This document shows, piece by piece, positions 1-5,251 of a stretch of 6,768 bases of DNA. The stretch is from the NCBI GenBank assembly GCA_030150315.1, contig JASLGB010000150.1, positions 1 to 6,768 on the forward strand. Reading direction: 5' to 3'. The position numbers and the translations under genes were made by a program. Below the pieces are notes generated by a model. The model was not told where the DNA came from and searched no databases. It was given only the letters and a program-made list of their open reading frames with translations. Position 1 is the first letter of the stretch, and each line of letters begins with the position of its first letter. Origin of the DNA: Dokdonella sp. GTDB taxonomy: Bacteria > Pseudomonadota > Gammaproteobacteria > Xanthomonadales > Rhodanobacteraceae.

Positions 1-1216
1 CACCAACCTGCAAGTGCCCAGCGACGTCATCGTCGATGCCTCGATGCCGGCGATGATCCGCGACTCCGGCCGCATGTGGAACGCGCAGGGCAAGCTGCAG
101 GACACCAAGGCGCTGATCCCGGATCGCTGCTACGCGACGATCTACCAGGTCGTCATCGACGACTGCCGCAGCAACGGCGCGTTCGACCCGACCACAATGG
201 GCAGCGTGCCGAACGTCGGCCTGCTCAAATTTGTGGCCGAGGAATACGGCTCGCACGACAAGACCTTCCAGATTCCGCACGCGGGCACGGTCAAGGTCGT
301 CGACGAGGCCGGCAAGGTGCTGCTGCAGCACACGGTCGAAGCCGGCGACATCTGGCGCATGTGCCAGACCAAGGACGCGCCGATCCGCGATTGGGTCCGT
401 CTGGCGGTGGAACGCGCGCGCCTCAGCGCGACGCCGGCCGTGTTCTGGCTCGATCCGGCGCGCGCGCACGACGCGCAGATCATCGCCAAGGTCGAGACCT
501 GCCTGAAGGACCACGACACGTCGGGCCTGGACATCCGCATCCTGCCGCCGGTCGAGGCGATGAAGTTCTCGCTCGCGCGCATCCGCAAGGGGCAGGACAC
601 GATCTCGGTCACCGGCAACGTGCTGCGCGACTACCTGACCGACCTGTTCCCGATCCTTGAACTGGGCACCAGCGCGAAGATGCTGTCGATCGTGCCGCTG
701 ATGGCCGGCGGCGGCCTGTTCGAGACCGGTGCCGGCGGCTCGGCGCCCAAGCATGTGCAGCAGTTCCTCGCCGAGGACTACCTGCGCTGGGATTCGCTCG
801 GCGAGTTCCTCGCGCTGGCGGCATCGTTCGAGCATCTGGCCAACCGCACCGGCAACCAGCGCGCGGCCGTGCTGGCGCGTGCGCTCGACCAGGCCAATGG
901 CCGCATCCTCGATGAAAACCGCTCGCCGGCACGCAAGGTTGGCGAACTCGACAATCGCGGCAGCCACTTCTACCTCGCGCTGTACTGGGCGCAGGCGCTG
1001 GCCGCGCAAGACGAGGACGCCCCGCTGAAGGCCGCCTTCGCGCCGCTGGCCAAGTCGCTGGCCGACAACGAGGCAGCGATCGTGGCCGAGCTGAACGGCG
1101 CGCAGGGCAAGGCCGTAGAGATTGGCGGCTACTACCATCCGGACGTGTCGCGGCTTGCGCCGCTGATGCGTCCCAGCGCGACGCTCAACGCTGCGCTCGC
1201 GTCGCTGGACGCCTGA
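1..1216 (+). CDS. icd: Monomeric NADP-dependent isocitrate dehydrogenase, C-terminal part (5' end outside window)
   Basis: Oxidatively decarboxylates isocitrate to 2-oxoglutarate with NADP+ in the cytoplasm (TCA cycle, NADPH supply). The reading frame is open from base 2 with no start signal, so the gene begins upstream; the GTG at 14 is internal (motif DVIVDASMPAMIR). Key residues of the Azotobacter vinelandii enzyme, whose numbering I recall, fall in place with no gap: Asp350 (35-37), Tyr420 (245-247), Arg547/Asp548/Asp552 in NVLRDYLTD (626-643), His589 in SAPKHVQQF (752-754), Arg600 (785-787) and Arg649 in ARKVGELDNRGSHF (932-934). This constant offset implies a full protein of about 742 aa, normal for the single-chain type and unlike the roughly 415-aa dimeric Icd. 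Metal-isocitrate and NADP contacts visible here are intact, so the enzyme should be active. It ends at TGA 1214-1216 and is followed closely by a strong hairpin. Family identity is very secure. Confidence 0.97.
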   Translation, partial: TNLQVPSDVIVDASMPAMIRDSGRMWNAQGKLQDTKALIPDRCYATIYQVVIDDCRSNGAFDPTTMGSVPNVGLLKFVAEEYGSHDKTFQIPHAGTVKVVDEAGKVLLQHTVEAGDIWRMCQTKDAPIRDWVRLAVERARLSATPAVFWLDPARAHDAQIIAKVETCLKDHDTSGLDIRILPPVEAMKFSLARIRKGQDTISVTGNVLRDYLTDLFPILELGTSAKMLSIVPLMAGGGLFETGAGGSAPKHVQQFLAEDYLRWDSLGEFLALAASFEHLANRTGNQRAAVLARALDQANGRILDENRSPARKVGELDNRGSHFYLALYWAQALAAQDEDAPLKAAFAPLAKSLADNEAAIVAELNGAQGKAVEIGGYYHPDVSRLAPLMRPSATLNAALASLDA

Positions 1217-1225
1217 GTCGGCCCC

Positions 1226-1254
1226 CCTCCGCGACGGAAGCTCCGTCGCGGAGG
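1226..1254 (+). terminator. Perfect 13-bp hairpin after the isocitrate dehydrogenase gene
   Basis: Left arm CCTCCGCGACGGA (1226-1238), loop AGC, right arm TCCGTCGCGGAGG (1242-1254), starting 9 bp after the stop codon. The position suggests a transcription terminator or a 3'-end protecting stem. There is no T-tract on either side (GATGGC follows on the + strand, a G-run on the - strand), so a classic intrinsic terminator is not proven; it could also be a Rho-dependent 3' end stabilised by the stem. Confidence 0.5.
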
Positions 1255-1289
1255 ATGGCAAGTCGCTGAAACAAAAGACTTTCGCCGGC

Positions 1290-1331
1290 CGTTACCCGAG
1301 CGTTACCGCGGCAGTGCCGACGCGTGCCGAC
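1290..1331. repeat. Two adjacent pairs of short direct repeats, helically phased
   Basis: CGTTACC occurs at 1290-1296 and 1301-1307 (11-bp period). Immediately after, GTGCCGAC occurs at 1314-1321 and 1324-1331 (10-bp period). Repeats one helical turn apart are what a tandem-binding regulator would use, and they lie upstream of the exported repeat protein gene. No known operator is recognised; chance is possible given the GC bias. Confidence 0.35.
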
Positions 1332-1356
1332 AAACGACGGCGCCGGCTTCTACTCT
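1327..1356 (+). promoter_or_regulatory. Weak sigma-70-like promoter candidate for the exported repeat protein
   Basis: CCGACA at 1327-1332 (four of six bases of the -35 consensus) is 18 bp from TACTCT at 1351-1356 (three of six of the -10 consensus). It is the best-placed pair I see in the gap and overlaps the second GTGCCGAC repeat, but the match is poor and other positions cannot be excluded. Confidence 0.2.
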
Positions 1357-1414
1357 GTCCCTCCCGCTCCGCCCGTGGCCGATCGCACAGCCAGACTTCG
1401 TGCCGGAGCGCGAG

Positions 1415-1439
1415 GCAGGCCGCCGACATGCCGGCCTGC
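1415..1439 (+). promoter_or_regulatory. Hairpin in the 5' leader of the exported repeat protein gene
   Basis: GCAGGCCG (1415-1422) pairs perfectly with CGGCCTGC (1432-1439) around a 9-nt loop, ending 23 nt before the Shine-Dalgarno sequence. If the transcript starts upstream, as the promoter candidate suggests, this stem would sit in the untranslated leader and might affect stability or translation. No riboswitch class is recognised. Confidence 0.35.
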
Positions 1440-1462
1440 ATTCCCCTGTTGAACAAATCGAA

Positions 1463-1474
1463 GGAAGAACTTCC
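1463..1474 (+). promoter_or_regulatory. Ribosome binding site inside a small inverted repeat
   Basis: GGAAG (1463-1467) is a good Shine-Dalgarno match 7 nt before ATG 1475 and decides this start over the in-frame upstream ones. The segment GGAAG-AA-CTTCC is an inverted repeat that abuts the start codon, so the site could pair with its own spacer as GGAA/TTCC around a 4-nt loop. Confidence 0.7.
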
Positions 1475-3091
1475 ATGTTGAAACGGAAACCCGTCTGGCT
1501 CGCGCTCGCCGCCACGCTCGCAACCGTGGCCAGCGCCCAGGCGCAGGAACAGTCCTGGCGCGTCGTCATGGGAACGGATGCGCGCGTCTCGGTCGCGGGC
1601 CTGCCGGCCGGCAGCCGCTCGTTCTCGAGCGATGACTATTCGATCGGTGACGTCGGGCAGGGCCTTGTCGGCATGCGCATGATCTCGCCGTCGGCCGGCT
1701 ACTGGGCGATGAAGGCGGGCAGCTGGGTGCAGCTGGCCAAACTCGCGGTCACCGGCGCAATGGGCCCGGGACGGACTGGCGCCGAAGCCGACCACGTGTT
1801 CAAGGACCTGAACACGGACACGGGCTACGCCGGCGCGGACGGCCAGCGTGCGATCGTCGCGCGCGCCGGACTGCCGAACGACTCGCTCAATGCGACCTGG
1901 GGCGTCTGGCGCTGGGACTTGAACCGCAACATCGAGGTGGCGCGGGCGCTGACCGACGGCGCGCTGGGTCCGGCACTCGGCGCAGGCTGGATCTTCAAGA
2001 ACACCTCCGACATGACCGTGCGCCAGATGAAGGGCGGCCAGACCCTGATCAACGCGAGCGTGGTGTCGCCAGGTGGCGCAGAGCCGCGCTATCTGGCCAA
2101 GGCGGTCCCCGGCCAAGGCATTGTCGGCTGTGCGCTGAGGAATTCGACCGATCCGAACCTTTCGCCGGGGCAGGGCGAGTACTTCGATACGACCTGGGGA
2201 ATGTCGGGCGCCGTTTCGGTCACCACCGACAACCGCGTCTACCTGACCACCAGCACCAATCAGCGTGCGGGTACCTGGGAAGTGTGCAACGGCAGCCCGC
2301 GCGCGCGCGTGGCCACCAGCACGACCGGTGCGCTCGGCCCGGACGTCGGGGTTTCGACCGCCGTCTTCACGGAACTTTACGTGAATCAGCCGGGCGACGG
2401 CGGGCAGTTTTCCTTCTTCGGGAAGTTCCGTCCGACCGGTGCCGATACCCCGCGCCTGGGCCTGTTCTGGAACAACGGCAGCAGCAACCGCCCGCTGGCC
2501 ATGAATGACACCGGCAACACGCACGGCCCGGGTTGGCTCGATGCGACCTGGAACAGCTTCAACGCCGACTCGCTGGTCACCGCGGGTGAATGGTCGGCGT
2601 TCCAGGCCTCGGTGCGTACGGCGGAGAACACCACGCCGTCCGGGCTGTGGCGGGTCAAGGCCAATGGCGCGCCGGAACTGGTTGCCCTGATCGGCCTCGT
2701 CGGCCAGTACGGGCCAGAAAGCGGCCGTACCTGGGACACGTTCCAGGCCAGCGCCGTGCTGGCCAACGGCGACATTGTCGTGCATGCCCGCACCATGCCG
2801 GGTTCGGAAAACGCATTCTGGCTGCTCAAGCGCGGCGCGGCGCCCAAGCGCATCCTGAAGGTGGGCCAGACGGTGTCGGTTCCGACCACCACCGGCGTGC
2901 AGCAGATCGCACTGTCGGACTACAGCTACAGTTCCGGAGCATTTCCGTACAGCCGCGGTAACGACTCCTGGATCGGCGCGGATGGCACGATGCTGCTGCG
3001 CGCCTCGCTGACCGGTTTCGGCAGCGTGCTGATCACCACTTCGCTGCCCAACCCGATCGACAAGATCTTCGCCAACGGCTTCGAGCGCTGA
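1475..3091 (+). CDS. Exported repeat protein of unknown function with a C-terminal IFANGFE-type tail
   Basis: 538 aa, not assigned to a named family. Residues 1-23 form a Sec signal peptide (KRK, then a WLALAATLATVA core, cleavage likely after ASA 21 or AQA 23), so the protein is exported. The rest reads as about eight degenerate units of 55-68 residues, roughly 41-93, 94-161, 162-225, 226-284, 285-346, 347-406, 407-466 and 468-524. A unit tends to run: Gly-Pro-rich turn, aromatic near a GxxF position, a GGQ/DGQ/DNR turn, a strand, then GxWR/GLWR/GTWE and a closing hydrophobic strand (VARA, RVATS, LVALIG). Units with a WR-type strand and a Gly-Asp turn suggest an all-beta, propeller-like fold; this is inference. 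Cys219 and Cys271 are the only cysteines and could form a disulfide. The last residues, NPIDKIFANGFER, look like a short tail after a Pro-Asn linker. ATG 1475 is preferred because the ribosome site and signal peptide begin there; a longer frame from 1400 lacks both. It appears monocistronic, with hairpins downstream. Confidence 0.85.
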   Translation: MLKRKPVWLALAATLATVASAQAQEQSWRVVMGTDARVSVAGLPAGSRSFSSDDYSIGDVGQGLVGMRMISPSAGYWAMKAGSWVQLAKLAVTGAMGPGRTGAEADHVFKDLNTDTGYAGADGQRAIVARAGLPNDSLNATWGVWRWDLNRNIEVARALTDGALGPALGAGWIFKNTSDMTVRQMKGGQTLINASVVSPGGAEPRYLAKAVPGQGIVGCALRNSTDPNLSPGQGEYFDTTWGMSGAVSVTTDNRVYLTTSTNQRAGTWEVCNGSPRARVATSTTGALGPDVGVSTAVFTELYVNQPGDGGQFSFFGKFRPTGADTPRLGLFWNNGSSNRPLAMNDTGNTHGPGWLDATWNSFNADSLVTAGEWSAFQASVRTAENTTPSGLWRVKANGAPELVALIGLVGQYGPESGRTWDTFQASAVLANGDIVVHARTMPGSENAFWLLKRGAAPKRILKVGQTVSVPTTTGVQQIALSDYSYSSGAFPYSRGNDSWIGADGTMLLRASLTGFGSVLITTSLPNPIDKIFANGFER

Positions 3092-3099
3092 TCGCGCAC

Positions 3100-3133
3100 C
3101 AGCCGACCGCAGAAGGCACGCCGCGGTCGGCTG
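3100..3133 (+). terminator. 11-bp hairpin downstream of the exported repeat protein gene
   Basis: CAGCCGACCGC (3100-3110) pairs perfectly with GCGGTCGGCTG (3123-3133) around a 12-nt loop, 8 bp after the stop. No T-run follows (CACCGGAACG), so it is a stem at the 3' end that probably works together with the next hairpin. Confidence 0.45.
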
Positions 3134-3143
3134 CACCGGAACG

Positions 3144-3170
3144 AAAAAGGGCGGCTGTTGCCGCCCTTCT
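3144..3170 (-). terminator. Intrinsic terminator of the DUF1328 gene, probably bidirectional
   Basis: AAGGGCGGC (3147-3155), loop TGTT, GCCGCCCTT (3160-3168): a 9-bp GC-rich stem. Read on the - strand, the stem is followed by five T (complement of A 3144-3148), the classic intrinsic terminator form, 29 bp after the stop of the DUF1328 gene. On the + strand the stem is followed by CTCCTGTG after two T, a weaker terminator for the repeat protein gene arriving from the left. Confidence 0.8.
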
Positions 3171-3196
3171 CCTGTGTCGGTCTCCTGCGTCGCGCG

Positions 3197-3361
3197 TCAG
3201 GCTCGAGGGCGACGGCCCATGATCAGCGAGACGATGAAAAGGATCAGAAACACGACGAACAACAACTTGGCGATACCCGCCGCGGCGCCGGCGATTCCGC
3301 CGAAGCCGAGCACGGCGGCTACCAAGGCAATGACAAGAAATACGATCGCATAGTGCAGCAT
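3197..3361 (-). CDS. DUF1328 (YtjA-like) small inner-membrane protein
   Basis: 54 aa, the usual length for this family (E. coli YtjA is 53 aa). It begins MLHYAIVFLVIALVAAVL, carries two hydrophobic helices (about residues 4-21 and 31-47) joined by the glycine/alanine turn GFGGIAGAAAGIAK, and ends SLIMGRRPRA with a basic tail. The FLVIALVAA-LGFGG and MGRR motifs are diagnostic. The family's function is not established; members are often annotated as stress-responsive membrane peptides. The start is fixed by a perfect AGGAGG (3367-3372 on the - strand) 5 nt before the ATG; a longer in-frame start at 3433 would add 24 polar residues and remove the first helix from the N-terminus. The gene is a single unit with its own terminator and is divergent from the lipoprotein methyltransferase. 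A TAGAAA at 3399-3404 (- strand) might be a -10, but no convincing -35 partners it. Confidence 0.93.
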   Translation of the reverse strand: MLHYAIVFLVIALVAAVLGFGGIAGAAAGIAKLLFVVFLILFIVSLIMGRRPRA

Positions 3362-3366
3362 GTAGG

Positions 3367-3372
3367 CCTCCT
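3367..3372 (-). promoter_or_regulatory. Consensus Shine-Dalgarno deciding the DUF1328 start
   Basis: CCTCCT on the + strand reads AGGAGG on the - strand, full complement to the 16S anti-Shine-Dalgarno core, 5 nt from ATG at 3361-3359. It suggests high translation of this small membrane protein. Confidence 0.85.
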
Positions 3373-3478
3373 CGCGATGTGCGGCTGTCCCCTTCCGCTT
3401 TCTACCCTGCGCGCTGGGCGATGAATCGCACATGAGGAACCCGCGCGCCGCCTGCGGCGGGGAGTCGCGCAGGCGCTG

Positions 3479-3487
3479 TGCTAGGCT
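3479..3487 (+). promoter_or_regulatory. Extended -10 promoter candidate for the methyltransferase-rluE pair
   Basis: TGCTAGGCT has the TGn extension followed by TAGGCT, about 33 bp before the ATG at 3520. No good -35 hexamer lies 16-18 bp upstream (the region is GGGGAG), which an extended -10 can tolerate. A small CCGCC-TGC-GGCGG inverted repeat (3448-3460) lies just upstream. Confidence 0.35.
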
Positions 3488-3519
3488 GCTCCGTTCTGTC
3501 TGGAAGGGGACTCCACACC

Positions 3520-4443
3520 ATGAAGAAACTCGTCAGTCTGCTGCCTCTGGTTGTCGCGCTCGCCGCCTGCGGAAACGACACCTCTACCACTCCGCCGCCG
3601 GTTGCCAGGGCGCAGACCGCGCCCGCCGACCAGCCCGCGCAGCCGGTGCCGCCGCAGAGCGCCGCCGACCTGTTCACCGGAAAGCTGGACAAGGTGCTCG
3701 CCGGCGAGTGGCGCTCCGATGCGAACAAGGCACGCGACCAGTATCGCCATCCCAAACAGACGCTGGAATTCTTCGGACTGAAGTCTGGCGACACCGTGGT
3801 CGAGATCACGCCCGGCGGCGGCTGGTATGCCGAAGTGCTCGCGCCGCTGCTGCAAGATGACGGCAAGTACATCGGCGCGCTGGTGCAGGATTCCGACTCC
3901 GACTACGCGCGCAACAGCAACGAAAAGCTGCGCGAGTTGATGAAGAACGGCGCGGCGCAGTTTTCCGCGGCGCAGCTGATCGATTTCGATCCGAAGGCTC
4001 CATCGCTGGGTGCCCCCGATTCCGCCGATGTGGTGCTCACGTTCCGCAACGTGCACAACTGGCGTGACGGCGCGCCGGGCATGTTCAAGGCCTTCTTCGA
4101 CGTGCTCAAGCCCGGCGGAACGCTGGGTGTGGTCGAACACCGCGCCGCCGCCGACGCCGATCCGGAAAAGAACAAGGATTCGGGCTATCTGGCGCGCGAC
4201 TACGTGGTCAAGCTGGCCACCGATGCCGGTTTCGAGCTGGTCGCCGAGAGCGAGATCAACGCCAATCCCAAGGACACCAAGGACTACGAAAAGGGCGTCT
4301 GGACGCTGCCGCCGAGCCTGGCGCTCAAGGACCAGGACCGCGAGAAGTACCTTGCGATCGGCGAGTCCGACCGCATGACGCTGAAGTTCGTCAAGCCGAA
4401 GGGCGACCAGATCTTCTCGCAGCCGGACACGGCCAAGGACTGA
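3520..4443 (+). CDS. Lipoprotein with a class I SAM-methyltransferase fold (COG4798-like)
   Basis: 307 aa. The N-terminus is a lipoprotein signal: KK, hydrophobic core, lipobox Leu14-Ala15-Ala16-Cys17, followed by Gly-Asn rather than Asp at +2, which points to the outer membrane. A Pro/Ala/Gln-rich linker follows to about residue 50. The fold begins near residue 55: motif I is VVEITPGGGW (93-102), then YAEVLAPLL. The strand DVVLTFRNVHNW (170-181) and LKPGGTLGVVEHR (196-208) are the later Rossmann landmarks typical of this 'predicted methyltransferase' family, where a Pro-Gly-Gly-Gly loop replaces the canonical Gly-x-Gly-x-Gly. Substrate is unknown; location outside the cytoplasm makes SAM dependence doubtful. 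ATG 3520 is chosen for the signal peptide and the GGAAGGGGA site (3502-3510) 9 nt upstream; an in-frame start at 3478 would bury the signal. rluE follows after 36 bp in the same frame, probably co-transcribed. Confidence 0.87.
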   Translation: MKKLVSLLPLVVALAACGNDTSTTPPPVARAQTAPADQPAQPVPPQSAADLFTGKLDKVLAGEWRSDANKARDQYRHPKQTLEFFGLKSGDTVVEITPGGGWYAEVLAPLLQDDGKYIGALVQDSDSDYARNSNEKLRELMKNGAAQFSAAQLIDFDPKAPSLGAPDSADVVLTFRNVHNWRDGAPGMFKAFFDVLKPGGTLGVVEHRAAADADPEKNKDSGYLARDYVVKLATDAGFELVAESEINANPKDTKDYEKGVWTLPPSLALKDQDREKYLAIGESDRMTLKFVKPKGDQIFSQPDTAKD

Positions 4444-4448
4444 TCCGG

Positions 4449-4471
4449 CGGGCCGGCCTTGAGCCGGCCCG
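4449..4471 (+). terminator. GC-rich hairpin between the lipoprotein methyltransferase gene and rluE
   Basis: CGGGCCGGC (4449-4457), loop CTTGA, GCCGGCCCG (4463-4471): nine G-C pairs. No T-tract follows, and the rluE ATG lies 8 nt after it, so it may be an attenuating or translation-modulating stem within an operon rather than a full terminator. Confidence 0.4.
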
Positions 4472-4479
4472 GTGACGTC

Positions 4480-5019
4480 ATGTTGATCCTGCTCAACAAG
4501 CCGTATGGCGTGCTGTGCCAGTTCACCGACCACAGCATGCCGCCGCGCCGGACGCTGGCGGAATTCATCAGGCAAAAAGACGTCTATGCGGCTGGACGTC
4601 TGGACTTCGATTCGGAAGGCCTGCTGTTGCTGACCGACGACGGCGCCCTCGCGCATCGCCTGACCGATCCGCGCCACAAGCAGCCGAAAACCTATCTCGT
4701 GCAAGTCGAGGGCGAGCCGGCGTCGGCCGCCGTCGACGCGTTGCGGCGCGGCGTCGTGTTGAATGATGGCGCGACCCTTCCGGCCGAGGCGGAAGTGCTG
4801 GACGCCGCGCCGGAATGGCTGTGGCCGCGCGACCCGCCGGTGCGTTTCCGCAAGACCGTGCCGGATGCCTGGTTGCGCCTGACGATCCGCGAAGGCCGCA
4901 ATCGCCAAGTGCGGCGCATGACCGCCGCGGTCGGCCTGCCGACGCTGCGCCTGATCCGCGAGCGCGTCGGAGCGCATGCGCTAGGCGACCTCGCGCCGGG
5001 ACAGTGGCGCCACGGCTGA
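4480..5019 (+). CDS. rluE: 23S rRNA pseudouridine synthase, RluE type (U2457 in E. coli numbering)
   Basis: 179 aa. Isomerises a uridine of 23S rRNA to pseudouridine, in the cytoplasm during ribosome assembly. The protein starts directly with the RsuA/RluE core: LLNKPYGVLCQFTD (4-17), catalytic loop AGRLDFDSEGLLLLT (38-52) with Asp42 as the nucleophile, KTYLVQVEG (70-78), LNDGATLPAEAE (94-105), the RluE-like WLWPRDPPVRFRK (113-125), and EGRNRQVRRMTA (138-149). The S4 RNA-binding domain of RsuA/RluB is absent, as in RluE. E. coli RluE has a basic N-terminal extension of about 40 residues that is missing here. ATG 4480 is preferred; GGTGA (4471-4475) is a weak ribosome site only 4 nt away, and a TTG at 4459 lies in the hairpin and adds seven unconserved residues. 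It is downstream of the methyltransferase gene and about 3.3 kb from the isocitrate dehydrogenase gene. Confidence 0.95.
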   Translation: MLILLNKPYGVLCQFTDHSMPPRRTLAEFIRQKDVYAAGRLDFDSEGLLLLTDDGALAHRLTDPRHKQPKTYLVQVEGEPASAAVDALRRGVVLNDGATLPAEAEVLDAAPEWLWPRDPPVRFRKTVPDAWLRLTIREGRNRQVRRMTAAVGLPTLRLIRERVGAHALGDLAPGQWRHG

Positions 5020-5251
5020 GCGCACCGCGGCTGCGCCCGATGCGGCTTGTCACGGTCGGCCATTCGCGCGTGGCGGAAGCTTGCCTGCGCATCGCCGCGG
5101 CGCCCTTGCCGACTCCCGGCGCCGCCGCTTCGGATCGTGCCCTGATTGGCTCCATCCATCGCATGCGTCGCGGTGCGTGACCTGAAGCAGGCCGAAGTGC
5201 ATCCTGCGCAGCCGAGCGATCAGCCGCGACGCGGGCCATCCGCGCCAACCC
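5020..5251. other. Intergenic region between rluE and the transporter; hairpin at 5097-5125
   Basis: I see no convincing gene in these 232 bp. GCGGCGCC (5097-5104) pairs with GGCGCCGC (5118-5125) around a 13-nt loop, a candidate 3'-end stem for the rluE transcript without a T-tract. A shorter stem, GCGCA (5020-5024) with TGCGC (5032-5036), lies right after the rluE stop. Near the transporter start, CGCGG (5230-5234) can pair with CCGCG (5240-5244). No promoter hexamers stand out. A 46-codon frame from 5040 to 5180 has no ribosome site and no recognisable features. Confidence 0.5.

Noticed and set aside
14..16. GTG as a start for the isocitrate dehydrogenase
   Set aside because: It encodes an internal Val in a conserved stretch; the frame is open upstream to the window edge and about 340 residues of the family lie before it.
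1400..1474. Earlier in-frame start for the exported repeat protein
   Set aside because: It adds 25 polar residues in front of a clear signal peptide and has no ribosome site, whereas ATG 1475 has both.
1292..3136. 614-codon open frame on the - strand over the exported repeat protein gene
   Set aside because: It is antisense to a gene with a signal peptide, ribosome site and terminators. Its product is a low-complexity Arg/Gly/Ala/His mix with no hydrophobic core or motif, as expected from the complement of GC-rich codons.
3362..3433. Earlier in-frame start for the DUF1328 protein
   Set aside because: The perfect AGGAGG lies directly before the ATG at 3361, and the family is about 53-54 aa long starting at this Met.
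3478..3519. Earlier in-frame start for the lipoprotein methyltransferase
   Set aside because: It would add 14 residues ahead of the signal peptide and overlap the candidate -10 region; the ribosome site serves the ATG at 3520.
4459..4479. TTG start for rluE
   Set aside because: It lies inside the GC hairpin, has no ribosome site and adds seven residues unlike the family; ATG 4480 begins exactly at the conserved core.
3481..4977. 498-codon open frame on the - strand across the methyltransferase gene and rluE
   Set aside because: It runs antisense through two securely identified genes and has a biased Arg/Gln/Val/Gly composition without any family motif.
5004..5013. Perfect palindrome GTGGCGCCAC at the end of rluE as an operator
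   Set aside because: It lies inside the coding sequence (Trp-Arg-His codons) and a 10-bp palindrome built on GGCGCC is common in DNA this rich in G and C.
5040..5180. 46-codon small gene in the rluE-transporter gap
   Set aside because: No ribosome site, no recognisable motif, and it is the tail of a frame that shadows rluE.
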